A stretch of 64,000 nucleotides of DNA from Marinobacter sp. F3R08 (GTDB taxonomy: Bacteria > Pseudomonadota > Gammaproteobacteria > Pseudomonadales > Oleiphilaceae). The position numbers were made by a program, and so were the translations under genes. The notes under the pieces were generated by a model. The model was given only the letters and a program-made list of their open reading frames with translations, did no database searches and had not been told where the DNA came from. Positions within the stretch are counted from its first letter, which is position 1. Each line of letters begins with the position of its first letter. Of the stretch, positions 52,245 to 61,284 are shown one piece after another. The stretch lies in the NCBI RefSeq assembly GCF_018860425.1, contig NZ_JAHKPI010000025.1:776524-840523 (forward strand), in the 5' to 3' direction.

Positions 52245-53207
52245 ATGACCTTCGACGACCTGATTGTTGTCCTCAAAGTGGCAGAATTTCGCAATATTAC
52301 CGCTGCCGCTACCAGCCTCGACATGCGACCTGCGACGGCCAGCGCCGCCGTCAAACGTGTTGAAAAGACCTTGGGGGTTGAGCTGTTCGTCCGATCAACC
52401 CGTCAACTGCGACTCTCAGCTGCCGGCGAAAAATACCTGCCTCAATGCGAGCGAGCACTGGCACTGCTCGACGAGGCCCGGCAGAACATTCGTTCGGGTA
52501 ATGAAACTGTGGCAGGAGAAATTCGGCTATCGGTGTCATCCGATCTTGGGAGGAATCGGGTCGTGCCCTGGATTGATCAGTTAATGACATCGCACTCTGG
52601 GCTGAGTTTGCGAGTTCAGATTACCGATAGCAATGTGGACTTTTATCGGGATTCGGTCGATATGGCACTGCGTTACGGTTCTCCGGACGACTCCAATCTC
52701 TATGGATTCAAAATCTGCGACGTTCCACGACTGCTGTGCGCCACCCCCGATTACCTGAAGGAACATGGTATCCCCGCGCACCCTGACGATCTTGCCGGGC
52801 ATAACGGCCTCTTCTATCAACTCCAGGACATTCCTTACGATGTATGGACCTTTAAACGGAACAACGACGAGTTCCGTGTAAAAATGAAAGGCAACCGGGC
52901 ATCCAACGACGGCGATCTGGTTCGGCGGTGGTGCGTGGCAGGACACGGCATAGCCGTGAAGTCGTGTCTGGACATCTCGGACGATCTGCTGGCAGGCAGG
53001 ATCATTAATGTCATGCCTGAGTATGCGCCACCGGTATCAGAGCTATGGTTAATATGCCCCACCCGGCAATCCATCACGCCAGCGGTACGACTACTGAGGG
53101 ACTCTCTGACAAGGTATTGCAATGACATCATCGCAACCATGACCCATGCAGGCGTCCTGTCCACGGAAGATCAGCATACGCAAGCAAGGAATAACCCTCA
53201 GCCTTAG
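52245..53207 (+). CDS. LysR-family regulator
   Basis: A 320-residue LysR protein: N-terminal winged helix (FRNITAAATSLDMRPATASAAVKRVEKTLG) and an effector-binding domain of the AphB/DsdC-like group. The start at ATG 52245 matches the family N-terminus MTFDDLIVVLKVAE; the frame upstream runs into the divergent gene. It probably controls the adjacent MDR reductase. Confidence 0.92.
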   Translation: MTFDDLIVVLKVAEFRNITAAATSLDMRPATASAAVKRVEKTLGVELFVRSTRQLRLSAAGEKYLPQCERALALLDEARQNIRSGNETVAGEIRLSVSSDLGRNRVVPWIDQLMTSHSGLSLRVQITDSNVDFYRDSVDMALRYGSPDDSNLYGFKICDVPRLLCATPDYLKEHGIPAHPDDLAGHNGLFYQLQDIPYDVWTFKRNNDEFRVKMKGNRASNDGDLVRRWCVAGHGIAVKSCLDISDDLLAGRIINVMPEYAPPVSELWLICPTRQSITPAVRLLRDSLTRYCNDIIATMTHAGVLSTEDQHTQARNNPQP

Positions 53208-53263
53208 CCGACAACGCCTTGAACGTCAGACACACCAACCAACAACACCAAAAGCCCTCCAAG

Positions 53264-53671
53264 CTAGCCGGCGGGATTGCTCGCGAGCTGCTTCAGTGCA
53301 CTCATCGCCTCATCAATCCGATCATCAGGAACAAATATGTGATCGTGATAGAACCCGGCAATGACGTTGGTGGTGATTCCCTGCTCTGCCAACAGGCTGG
53401 TCACCACGGATGTGAGGCCGAGCGCTTCCAGGCTTGAGTGGCCCTCGAGAGTGATGCGACGAAAGACCCTGTAGTAGTCCAGGCCCTCAGCTTTGGCTTC
53501 CTCAAGAGGAATCACCAGAGTAAGGCCTTCCAGTTCGGCAATACTGACAATGGGCTTGAGCTTTTCCAATTCGCCATATTTTGCTTTGGCCACCGTGCAA
53601 TAGACATAGGACGTAGAATCCAGTCTTGGCGACAGCTGCTTGATCAAATCCTGGAGGAATTGTGTTCGCAT
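53264..53671 (-). CDS. ACT-domain protein (COG3602-like)
   Basis: A 135-residue protein containing two ACT-like halves; VSIAELEGLTLVIP and the TSVVTSLLAEQGITTNVIAGFYHDHIFVP segment are typical of the small ACT proteins grouped as COG3602. They probably bind small molecules such as amino acids; function is not established. Single gene with its own leader of about 260 bp shared with the small secreted protein on the other strand. Confidence 0.85.
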   Translation of the reverse strand: MRTQFLQDLIKQLSPRLDSTSYVYCTVAKAKYGELEKLKPIVSIAELEGLTLVIPLEEAKAEGLDYYRVFRRITLEGHSSLEALGLTSVVTSLLAEQGITTNVIAGFYHDHIFVPDDRIDEAMSALKQLASNPAG

Positions 53672-53930
53672 GGTTTAATACTTTCCTTTAGCCAAAATGC
53701 ATTGTCATACCACTAATCTAGCATTTACCTCAGTGATGCAGACCAACATATCAGTTTCCGTGCCGGAATTCTGACTCAGCTTTTACCTTTTCTCTCTGAA
53801 CCCATCATTTGTACTGATGTGCTGTATACGGTAAAGCAATTTTTTTTGGCGGCGGGAAACACAGAGAATACCAATCAAGCCAATGAGGCGATGTTCCTTA
53901 ACTTAATTCTCTTAAAAGGTGGAATACCAC

Positions 53931-54074
53931 ATGAACGCAATCAACAAGTTCTTTCTCGTTTTCTCTGTCCTCGCTTTCTCTGCCTTCGCGCAAGCGGAAG
54001 GTGTTAGCCAGGATGACATTGAGCGCGGAAACAATCCGGCAGTTGAAACGGTCGATCTGGGTATCAGCAACTAA
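53931..54074 (+). CDS. Small secreted protein, 47 residues
   Basis: ATG 53931 to TAA 54072-54074 encodes 47 residues with AGGTGG nine bases upstream. The first 20 residues form a Sec signal (FFLVFSVLAFSAFAQA, cut after AFA), leaving a mature peptide of about 27 residues (DDIERGNNPAVETVDLG) that is acidic and has no cysteine. No family recognised. A GGGCGG/CCGCCC hairpin lies 15 bases downstream. Confidence 0.65.
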   Translation: MNAINKFFLVFSVLAFSAFAQAEGVSQDDIERGNNPAVETVDLGISN

Positions 54075-54159
54075 GCTGACCTTGATAAAGGGCGGTCCAG
54101 AAGGCCGCCCTGATCCATCATCGCTCGACAGGCATCGTCCGGAATGACAAAGCCTGCTC

Positions 54160-55113
54160 CTAAGCCGCCGGTTTGGCGAGCCGCTTTCCACACGGCGAGT
54201 TTGTCATTATGTCGTGCCAACGTTCCTGAAGAAGCGCCTCAACATGAGCTCTTAACCACACGACCCCCGGGTCACGATCGTGGCGGGCATGCCAGATCAG
54301 ATACAGGCTCGTAGGATCAACGCCGAACGGAAGCTCCCCCATCCACAAACCATTTACAAAGCCGCAGTCCTGGCTGATCAGTTCCGGAACCGCGGCAATC
54401 AGGTTCGAATCCCTCAAGACCTGCGGGACGATCGAAAAATGGTTGACCGTCGCTGCAATGCGTCTGCTGTGCCCCTTTTGATCAAGATAATTGTCCACGA
54501 AACCATGGGCATCTCCAGACATAGTCACAAGCAAGTGACGAGCTTCCAGAAACTCCTCCATTGTAATAGGCCTGCCGGCAAGAGGATGGTCCTCGCGCAT
54601 CGCCAGAACGTAACCGCCTTCAAACAACCACGTACTTCGCAAGCTATGGTCGTGCTGATTCAGCATACCTACGGCCAGGTCAACGTGGGCTTCCCGCAGA
54701 TCATCGTGGGTCCCTTCCGGCGTGTACGGAACCGCATGGATATCCACTCCGGGGGCCTCACGTTCCAGTAACTCGATCAACTGGCGCCAGATCATCTCCA
54801 CAGTTACATCCGTTACAGCCAGCCGAAACTTCCGTTTTGATGTGCCTGGATCAAACTGCGTGGCGGTGACTGCGTTGGTCAGAGCAAACATATGATCATT
54901 CACCTGATCCCAGAGACTCAGGGCATAGGAGGTGGGCTCGATATTCCTGCCTTTACGCACAAAAAGCGGATCGTTCCAGATCTGGCGCATTCTGGATATG
55001 GCATTAGACACCGCCGGCTGGGTCATCGCTAGCCGATCCGCTGCGCGAGTAACGGAACGCTCAGTCATGATGGCATCAAAGATGTACAACAGCTGAAGTT
55101 CTTGAGTTTTCAT
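54160..55113 (-). CDS. LysR-family regulator (NodD/SyrM-like)
   Basis: A 317-residue LysR protein starting MKTQELQLLYIFDAIMTERSV, with the HTH RAADRLAMTQPAVSNAISRMR and the DPLFVRKG wing typical of the NodD-like group. ATG 55113 has AGGAA upstream; the longer frame adds ten unlikely residues. Neighbours (small secreted protein and thioredoxin) give no clear target. Confidence 0.9.
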   Translation of the reverse strand: MKTQELQLLYIFDAIMTERSVTRAADRLAMTQPAVSNAISRMRQIWNDPLFVRKGRNIEPTSYALSLWDQVNDHMFALTNAVTATQFDPGTSKRKFRLAVTDVTVEMIWRQLIELLEREAPGVDIHAVPYTPEGTHDDLREAHVDLAVGMLNQHDHSLRSTWLFEGGYVLAMREDHPLAGRPITMEEFLEARHLLVTMSGDAHGFVDNYLDQKGHSRRIAATVNHFSIVPQVLRDSNLIAAVPELISQDCGFVNGLWMGELPFGVDPTSLYLIWHARHDRDPGVVWLRAHVEALLQERWHDIMTNSPCGKRLAKPAA

Positions 55114-55252
55114 TCGACGTTCCTGGAAATGAGAGCCAATCAAGTCTGGCGCGCAAACACGTTGACCGCAATTACGGCTTACCCTGAAGACACAGCATTT
55201 TCTGCGGATAACATGAGAAAGCCCCCCCTGAACAGGAGGCTTGGGATCCGGG

Positions 55253-55576
55253 TTACAGGTGACCTTTCACAAATGCCTTCAGTTCACTCAGACTACCAGC
55301 CCCTGTTTTCTGGGCAATCACTCCGCCATCCTGGAATAACGCCAGGGTCGGGATGCCCCGGATACGCATACTGGCTGTGATCTCCGGGCTGTCATCGACG
55401 TTAACTTTGGCAATGGTCAGCTGATCACCCATCTCATCGGCGATTTCCTCCAACATCGGTGCCACGGTCTTGCAGGGTCCACACCAGGGCGCCCAGAAAT
55501 CCACCAGAACTGCCCGGTTACTGCGGACCACAGCCTCTTCAAAATTTGCGTCGGTTACGTTAATGATGTTGCTCAT
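55253..55576 (-). CDS. trxA: Thioredoxin
   Basis: A 107-residue thioredoxin with the active site WCGPC (Cys32, Cys35), buried Asp26 and the cis-proline loop IRGIPTL. It reduces protein disulfides in the cytoplasm using thioredoxin reductase. It stands alone without the rho gene that follows the main trxA in many gammaproteobacteria, so it may be a second copy. Confidence 0.94.
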   Translation of the reverse strand: MSNIINVTDANFEEAVVRSNRAVLVDFWAPWCGPCKTVAPMLEEIADEMGDQLTIAKVNVDDSPEITASMRIRGIPTLALFQDGGVIAQKTGAGSLSELKAFVKGHL

Positions 55577-55697
55577 ATCTTATCTCCTGTGCCTGATAGG
55601 TTATCTGTAACTCTGCGTCTGAAACGGTCCGATCTCCAATTGCCGTTGCGTATATGACGTATTTCCGGAAATGATGAGTAGGATATTCGCCGGTGTT

Positions 55698-56723
55698 TCA
55701 CAGGCGTTTACTCAGCACCAGCCCACCCCACGCCAGAGTTCGGTTACCGGTTCCACCCTTGATCTCGGAGCTTTGAACCCGCAACACATAACTCAGTTCC
55801 GTGCCCGACCAGAAGCCATGGGTATAACCCGCCCAGGCCTCGGCCAGCAGAATATTGAGATCGTTGGCGCCGAGCTCATGATCTGAATCCCGGAACTGGC
55901 CTTGTAAAAAGGCGTTGTAGGCACGGGCTTTCACAGACATACCGCCCCAGAAGTAATTCTCGCGCCCACCCGGCGCCGACACCCCGGGCGCCCTTTCTCC
56001 GTATGCCATCAGTTCCGGATTGAATCGGTTATCCGGCGAGGAAATCAGGCCACCGCGAAACACCAGTGCCGCACCAAATTCGGTCAGATAGCCAACAGAA
56101 CCAAAATACGTCACTTTGAACTTCTGATCCGGCTCACTGGCATTCAGATACTGGTGGTAAGCCGCAGAATAGCGGAATGTCGGTTCCCCACCGTTCGAGA
56201 TCTGATGCCCCCAACCCCGTGCGCGATCACTGCCGATGACTTTATGAATGGCATTCTGACTGGACTTGAAAACATCCAGCCCCAGCACACCGATGGTCAT
56301 CGATGTTGTCCAACCGGAGCTGCCGCCCAGTGTCTGATAACTATGGCTCGAGGATAGGTAAACGAGGCTGCTATACGGTCGGTCACTCCGGTCAATTTCC
56401 GATGCCTTGATCTCCTCCGGAGTAAAGCCATAAACACCGAATTCCAACGCCGTGCTTTGAGGTTCTTCAATGCCGCCTCCGACGCCGGGCAGTACAATCC
56501 CATCCAGAGCCTGGCTCATTCGGGAAACGGGATTGTTAAGAAAATGCGGTCCACCCGATGAGTAGGTAAGAGCCACGCCCGCGGTATAGTCCCGGTCGGT
56601 TTGGGTTGGTGCGAAAAGGTCGTTATCCGTCGAAAGAGCCAGAACTGAGCCAGAAGACTCCGCATGAACCGCTGAAGTAAATACCCCGGCAACAAGGAAG
56701 AGTGCCAAAAGTTGATGATGCAT
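55698..56723 (-). CDS. LpxR-like outer-membrane lipid A deacylase family protein
   Basis: A 341-residue protein with a signal peptide (cut after VHA, about residue 21) and a beta-strand-rich mature chain ending in a C-terminal aromatic/hydrophobic strand. LpxR-family marks are STDNDLF, TDRDYTAGVALTYSSG, DRPYSSLVYLSS and GWGHQISNGGEPTF. Known members remove the 3'-acyloxyacyl chain from lipid A in the outer membrane with calcium. ATG 56723 (GGAG seven bases upstream) starts the signal peptide directly. Confidence 0.87.
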   Translation of the reverse strand: MHHQLLALFLVAGVFTSAVHAESSGSVLALSTDNDLFAPTQTDRDYTAGVALTYSSGGPHFLNNPVSRMSQALDGIVLPGVGGGIEEPQSTALEFGVYGFTPEEIKASEIDRSDRPYSSLVYLSSSHSYQTLGGSSGWTTSMTIGVLGLDVFKSSQNAIHKVIGSDRARGWGHQISNGGEPTFRYSAAYHQYLNASEPDQKFKVTYFGSVGYLTEFGAALVFRGGLISSPDNRFNPELMAYGERAPGVSAPGGRENYFWGGMSVKARAYNAFLQGQFRDSDHELGANDLNILLAEAWAGYTHGFWSGTELSYVLRVQSSEIKGGTGNRTLAWGGLVLSKRL

Positions 56724-57140
56724 AGCCAACTCCGAAAGACAAAAGGTCGGAAACAAGTTGGCCGCTATTCTTCAAACATCTGCGCCGTCGGACTAATCAA
56801 GGCTTCGTATTCACAACATCACCCCTGGTTATGAATACGTACTTTTACGAAGGATTTCGTCTCAGCGGCGAATCTGATTATTCTAGAAATGAGTTTATTT
56901 TCCCTCTTTATGCTTTTGTTTTATAGGCGTCTTATTCAAACCTCTATTTTCAGTGCATGATCTTCCGTCGTTTACTCTTCAACCCTGGAAGAGGCACTTC
57001 ATCACTCCAGATGATGTAGCGCATATCATTTGTAAATTATTCAGCACTGCCTTCCCACTTCATACTTCGCTGCATCTGATATCAAGTCGATTGGCGACTG
57101 CGATATGAGCGTAAATCCATCGAACTCTGGAGATTATGTT
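56724..57140. other. Intergenic region, no gene recognised
   Basis: About 417 AT-richer bases between the divergent LpxR-like gene and the repeat peptide gene. It must hold both promoters; I saw no convincing ORF, operator palindrome or RNA gene in it. Confidence 0.6.
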
Positions 57141-57392
57141 ATGCGTAAATTTGCACTGGTTACTCTTGCGTCACTTCTTGCGGTTTCTGCTCTGCCTGCA
57201 AATGCTTCCCTGGCAGACCGTAAATCCGACGAGCCTCGCTCAGAGCTGGCCCAGCCCGCACCCTATAGCGGCCAGATCGTGATTCGAGGAGAAATTCAGG
57301 ACCGTGCCGAAAAGCGTAATTCCGCTGAGCCGGCACCGTACAGCGGTCAGATTGTGATCCGTGGTGAAGTCAGGTCTGAAAGCCACGGCTGA
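57141..57392 (+). CDS. Small secreted protein with duplicated 16-residue motif
   Basis: An 83-residue protein with a Sec signal (cut after ANA, about residue 22). The mature part contains the motif PAPYSGQIVIRGE twice (QPAPYSGQIVIRGEIQ and EPAPYSGQIVIRGEVR), separated by a charged linker. No cysteines, no known family. ATG 57141 has GGAG nine bases upstream. I infer a secreted or periplasmic repeat peptide of unknown role. Confidence 0.72.
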   Translation: MRKFALVTLASLLAVSALPANASLADRKSDEPRSELAQPAPYSGQIVIRGEIQDRAEKRNSAEPAPYSGQIVIRGEVRSESHG

Positions 57393-57472
57393 GCCCTGCA
57401 AGTTCCATTTGCGTCTTGGCACCAGGGAAGGTGCGTTTTTCCTTCAACTTTGGCCACAACCATGGCCCTCTC

Positions 57473-58162
57473 CTACTTACCGGCCTTCTGACCAAACAGC
57501 AGCTTTTTCCCTTCTTCAGTCACCGCTGGTCGACTGGACCAGGGCGTTCCCTTTTCATAGGCTCGGATAACCGCAGGCCGTTTTTGCATGGCACTGAACC
57601 AGCGTTTAAGGTTTGGAAAGTCATCCAGGTTCTGTCGCTGCGCTTCGTGTGGCACTATCCAGGGATAGATGGCCATGTCTGCAATGGAATACTCATCAGC
57701 AACCCAGTCCCGACCTTCCAGTCGCCGATCAAGGACACCGTACAGTCGGTTGGTCTCGTTTACATATCGTTCGATCGCGTATGGCACCGGCTCCGGGGCG
57801 TATCGCACAAAGTGATGGTTCTGCCCAGCCATGGGACCGAGGCCCCCCATTTGCCACATCAACCACTGCATAACATCGAAACGGCCTCGGAGATCTGACG
57901 GCAAGAAAGACCCCGTTTTCTCGGCCAGGTACATCAGAATGGCACCTGATTCGAAAACCGGAAAAGGCCCCTCACCCGTTGTTGGTGAAGGATCGATAAT
58001 TGCTGGCATCCGGTTGTTCGGTGATATCGCGAGAAACGATGGCTTGAACTGATCACCAGCGCTGATATCTACCGGATGAATTGTATACTCAAGCCCAGCT
58101 TCCTCCAGAAAGATAGTAATCTTATGGCCATTCGGCGTCGGCCAGTAATAGAGATCTATCAT
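57473..58162 (-). CDS. Glutathione S-transferase, YfcG/YghU-like
   Basis: A 229-residue GST: thioredoxin-fold half with MIDLYYWPTPNGHKITIFLEE and the glutathione-binding NNRMPAI and FESGAILMYLAEKTG, then an all-helical half with VADEYSIADMAIYPW. The Nu-class disulfide-bond oxidoreductase group (YfcG/YghU) fits best. Transcribed together with the GST gene 15 bp upstream. Confidence 0.92.
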   Translation of the reverse strand: MIDLYYWPTPNGHKITIFLEEAGLEYTIHPVDISAGDQFKPSFLAISPNNRMPAIIDPSPTTGEGPFPVFESGAILMYLAEKTGSFLPSDLRGRFDVMQWLMWQMGGLGPMAGQNHHFVRYAPEPVPYAIERYVNETNRLYGVLDRRLEGRDWVADEYSIADMAIYPWIVPHEAQRQNLDDFPNLKRWFSAMQKRPAVIRAYEKGTPWSSRPAVTEEGKKLLFGQKAGK

Positions 58163-58177
58163 TGTTCTATCGCCTCT

Positions 58178-58876
58178 TTAATGAGTGCCGGTTGCCGTAT
58201 CGTTCTCAGGGAAATTTTGCGGATAGAGCGCGCGCTTGGCACGATCATCCATTTCGCTCTGAAAGGGAACATCCTGGCCAATTACCCGGGCACGGGCGAC
58301 TGCCGGCCGCTGACTGATCCGATCGTACCAACTTTCAAGGTGCGGGAATTCAGCAAGTTCTCCCTCCCCAAGCACCACGTTGGCCTTGTCGATCCAGCCC
58401 CACGCAGCGATATCGGCAATGCTGTATTCCTCACCAACAATATAGGTGCGTTCGGCCAGATGCGCATTCAGCACACCGTAGTGACGCTGAGCTTCACGCC
58501 GGTATCGATTGACAGCGTAAGGAATCTGCTCGGGCGCTGCGTGCCGGAAATGCACACACTGCCCGGAATAGGGTCCGAGGCCTGAGGCCAGGAACATCAT
58601 CCAGGACAGTAGCTCGGAACGGGTTTCAGCGGTGCCACCCAACTGACCACTCTTCTCCGACAGATAAAGCAGAATCGCATTGGAATCAAATACCCGAGCG
58701 CCATCGTCGTCGATAGCGGGAGTCTTGCCGTTGGGATTGATCGCCCGGAATTCGGGCAAATGCTGCTCACCTTTGAGAGTGTCGACAGGAATCAGCTCAT
58801 ACGGGAGACCGGTTTCTTCAAAGAAAAGCGCAACCTTCATCGGGTTGGGGCCCGGGTGGTAATAGAATTTGATCAT
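58178..58876 (-). CDS. Glutathione S-transferase family protein
   Basis: A 232-residue GST: MIKFYYHPGPNPMKVALFFEE, NPNGKTPAI and FDSNAILLYLSEKSG in the N-terminal half, and IVGEEYSIADIAAWGW in the C-terminal half. It resembles its downstream neighbour, so the pair probably arose by duplication. Its leader of about 165 bp separates it from the LysR gene at 59044. Confidence 0.92.
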   Translation of the reverse strand: MIKFYYHPGPNPMKVALFFEETGLPYELIPVDTLKGEQHLPEFRAINPNGKTPAIDDDGARVFDSNAILLYLSEKSGQLGGTAETRSELLSWMMFLASGLGPYSGQCVHFRHAAPEQIPYAVNRYRREAQRHYGVLNAHLAERTYIVGEEYSIADIAAWGWIDKANVVLGEGELAEFPHLESWYDRISQRPAVARARVIGQDVPFQSEMDDRAKRALYPQNFPENDTATGTH

Positions 58877-59043
58877 TATGACCTCTGGAATACGTGATTT
58901 TCAGGATTGGAAAGGACACTCTAGGTATTTTTGAGCATTCGTTCAACATAATTATCATAAACCTCCCTTCGCGCTGATTGGAACCCGCGCAATTAGCGAC
59001 ATTAAACGCTTGCTCTTTTATTCCGTGCTTATCGATCCTGACT

Positions 59044-59976
59044 TCAATTCATCTTTGACAGATCAGATCCGGCCGCCAGTGGTGACGCCGATAGATGGAA
59101 TGTCTGATCCTCAAACCAGCTCAGCCAGATATTCGTCAGTGGCTTGGTAGTTTGCGGCCAGTGCATCTCCAGAGGAACGTGCATGGACTCACGCAGCGGC
59201 ACAAAACGGCAGCCATTGGTTTGCAGGTTTGCCACGCAACTAGGCACCAGGGCTACACTGTGCCCGCTCGAAACCTGTGTCAGGAGTGCCTGCATATTGG
59301 CAGGCTCATTCACCACTCGAGGTTGCAAATGATGCTTGAAAAAACCACTGATCAGCGTATCGAAAAGACTCGGTGCGTGCCGGCGAGCAAATAACGTCAG
59401 AGGTTGATCTGCGATTTGCGAAAGACTCAGGCTGGGTTCGCCTGCCAGAGGATGAGTATCGGAAAGAACGGAAACGATCGGATCATCCAGAAGGTGCCGC
59501 GAGCAAATCCGTGGGGCCAGATGGGCGTTCATCGGTCGCGAAAAACCAAGGTCAATTGTGCCGATCGAAAATCCCTCTATCTGTTCTGCCGCCGTCATCT
59601 CGAATATCTGGATATCAACATTATCTGCGTAGACCGCAAACTGCCGCAACATGGCGGGAAGAAAATGGGCGCATGCCGAGCCCATGTAGCCGATACGCAG
59701 TACGCCCTGCCTCCCGCTTGCGATATCCCGGGCATGTTGCCGGGCCTGTGAGCACTGGCGCAGGATCGCTTCCGCGTCCCGAAAGAAGGCCTTACCTGCA
59801 TCTGTAAGCTCCACATGACGTGTGCTTCGCTGCAATAACGTGACACCAAGGTCTTCTTCCAGGGCATGAATATGCCGGCTGACAGCCGACTGCACCGTAT
59901 GCAAATGCTGGGCGGCCAATGAAAAGCTTCCGTAATTCGCCACTTCTACAAAGCTGACCAGGTGTTTGAGGTTCAT
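59044..59976 (-). CDS. LysR-family regulator, divergent from MFS transporter
   Basis: A 310-residue LysR protein with N-terminal HTH (GSFSLAAQHLHTVQSAVSRHIHALEEDLG) and the LQRSTRHVELTDAGKAF wing. The effector domain is of the CatM/BenM-like type. It is divergent from an MFS exporter gene across 108 bp and probably controls it. Confidence 0.93.
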   Translation of the reverse strand: MNLKHLVSFVEVANYGSFSLAAQHLHTVQSAVSRHIHALEEDLGVTLLQRSTRHVELTDAGKAFFRDAEAILRQCSQARQHARDIASGRQGVLRIGYMGSACAHFLPAMLRQFAVYADNVDIQIFEMTAAEQIEGFSIGTIDLGFSRPMNAHLAPRICSRHLLDDPIVSVLSDTHPLAGEPSLSLSQIADQPLTLFARRHAPSLFDTLISGFFKHHLQPRVVNEPANMQALLTQVSSGHSVALVPSCVANLQTNGCRFVPLRESMHVPLEMHWPQTTKPLTNIWLSWFEDQTFHLSASPLAAGSDLSKMN

Positions 59977-60084
59977 CTGTTTAATGCCAATCTGAGATAA
60001 ATTGAAGGTATAAAAATCATTTAAGGTATTAGTGGAAGCTTTGTAAAGTGATGCCCTGATTTTTAACGAACAAACGAGATATCT

Positions 60085-61212
60085 ATGCAGTTATCCCGAC
60101 TGGGCGAATTCACACTGCTCCTGGTTGCCACCCTCACCATTATGGTAGGTGCAGTAGTGGCGCCCGGGCTGAACTCGATTGCGAGCGCTCTGGACTTTGA
60201 CGCTCATGCACCCCTATTGATTACCCTGCCAGCCCTCGGTGCCATTCTTTTTGCACCACTTTTCGGAAAGCTGATTGATGCCATCGGTGCCCGCACCACC
60301 CTGCTCTGGAGTTTGCTGGGCTACTTCGTTCTGGGTGCAGGAGGCATGCTCATCTACGGACCTGTGATGGTTATCGCAGATCGTATTCTGCTCGGCGGAT
60401 TTGCTGTGGGAACGATGGCTGCCGGGACGGCATTGATCTCCCAGTGGTACACAGGAAAAGCCCGGTTGAGCATGATTGCCAGGCAGGGAATGGCCATTGA
60501 ATTCGGGGGTGTCGTTTTCCTGTTTTTTGGCGGACATCTCAGTGAGATGAGCTGGCGAGTGCCTTTCATGCTCTATGCTCTGGCGTTTATCTGCGTTCTC
60601 CTTACGCTGTTGACTGTGCCGAAAAGAAACCCTGACGCAGCCAGTTCTGGCGCAACTCCTCCTGCCGGAAAGGCCCGGTCTATTGGCCCAGTCATGATCT
60701 ACACAGTTCTTGCAATGTCTCTGTTCTTCACCCTCTTTACCACACTGCCCGGCTTACTTGCGGATTTCCGGTTCACCGAAACCCAAACAGGTTATCTGTT
60801 GTCGCTGATCTCACTGGTGGCCGTTTTTACCGCCATGGTGATGCCGAAAGTCGTAGGCAGATTTTCGGAAAACACCACATTAATGCTCGGCTTTGTCAGC
60901 TTCGCCTGCGCACATATCCTCTTCGCCATCAGCACGATGCCGCAAATGCTGATTCTGGCCGCATTATGTGCAGGCATCGGGTTTGGATTCACAATTCCCC
61001 TGCTGAACCATGCAACAGTGGAACGGAGCACCGATCAAAATCGGGGGAAAAACCTGTCGCTGTTCGGTATAGCCGTATTCTCAGGGCAGTTTATGACGTC
61101 GTTCTTCGAATTCGTACCTCTGCCCGTGTCTGAAACGCTTCTGGCGTGCGCGGGCGTTGGAATACTGTGTGCCATCCAGCTGAAGGCCCGAAATAGCCTT
61201 GCAACAGCTTAG
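60085..61212 (+). CDS. MFS transporter
   Basis: A 375-residue membrane protein with about 12 helices, the MFS loop GKLIDAIGARTTL between TM2 and TM3, and a central cytoplasmic loop rich in Pro/Ala (about 184-205). Probably an exporter of small molecules; substrate unknown. The LysR gene upstream is divergent, and the TetR unit downstream has its own promoter. Confidence 0.9.
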   Translation: MQLSRLGEFTLLLVATLTIMVGAVVAPGLNSIASALDFDAHAPLLITLPALGAILFAPLFGKLIDAIGARTTLLWSLLGYFVLGAGGMLIYGPVMVIADRILLGGFAVGTMAAGTALISQWYTGKARLSMIARQGMAIEFGGVVFLFFGGHLSEMSWRVPFMLYALAFICVLLTLLTVPKRNPDAASSGATPPAGKARSIGPVMIYTVLAMSLFFTLFTTLPGLLADFRFTETQTGYLLSLISLVAVFTAMVMPKVVGRFSENTTLMLGFVSFACAHILFAISTMPQMLILAALCAGIGFGFTIPLLNHATVERSTDQNRGKNLSLFGIAVFSGQFMTSFFEFVPLPVSETLLACAGVGILCAIQLKARNSLATA

Positions 61213-61224
61213 GGTATTCACAAT

Positions 61225-61253
61225 TTGACATGATGCCCATCATGCGGGATTCT
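61225..61253 (+). promoter_or_regulatory. Promoter of tetR-ydcZ-like unit (TTGACA-17-GATTCT)
   Basis: Consensus -35 TTGACA at 61225 and a weak -10 GATTCT at 61248 with a 17-bp spacer. The first operator fills the spacer, so TetR binding should block RNA polymerase. Confidence 0.6.
61229..61244. promoter_or_regulatory. TetR operator 1 (CATGATG-CC-CATCATG)
   Basis: Perfect 7-2-7 palindrome within the promoter spacer, left half of a larger 18-bp inverted repeat. Confidence 0.75.
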
Positions 61254-61259
61254 AGTTCG

Positions 61260-61275
61260 CATGATGGGCATCATG
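61260..61275. promoter_or_regulatory. TetR operator 2 (CATGATG-GG-CATCATG)
   Basis: Perfect 7-2-7 palindrome starting 31 bp after operator 1, about three helical turns. It overlaps upstream ATGs of the tetR frame, which supports the later start at 61285. Confidence 0.75.
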
Positions 61276-61284
61276 GGAATTGGC

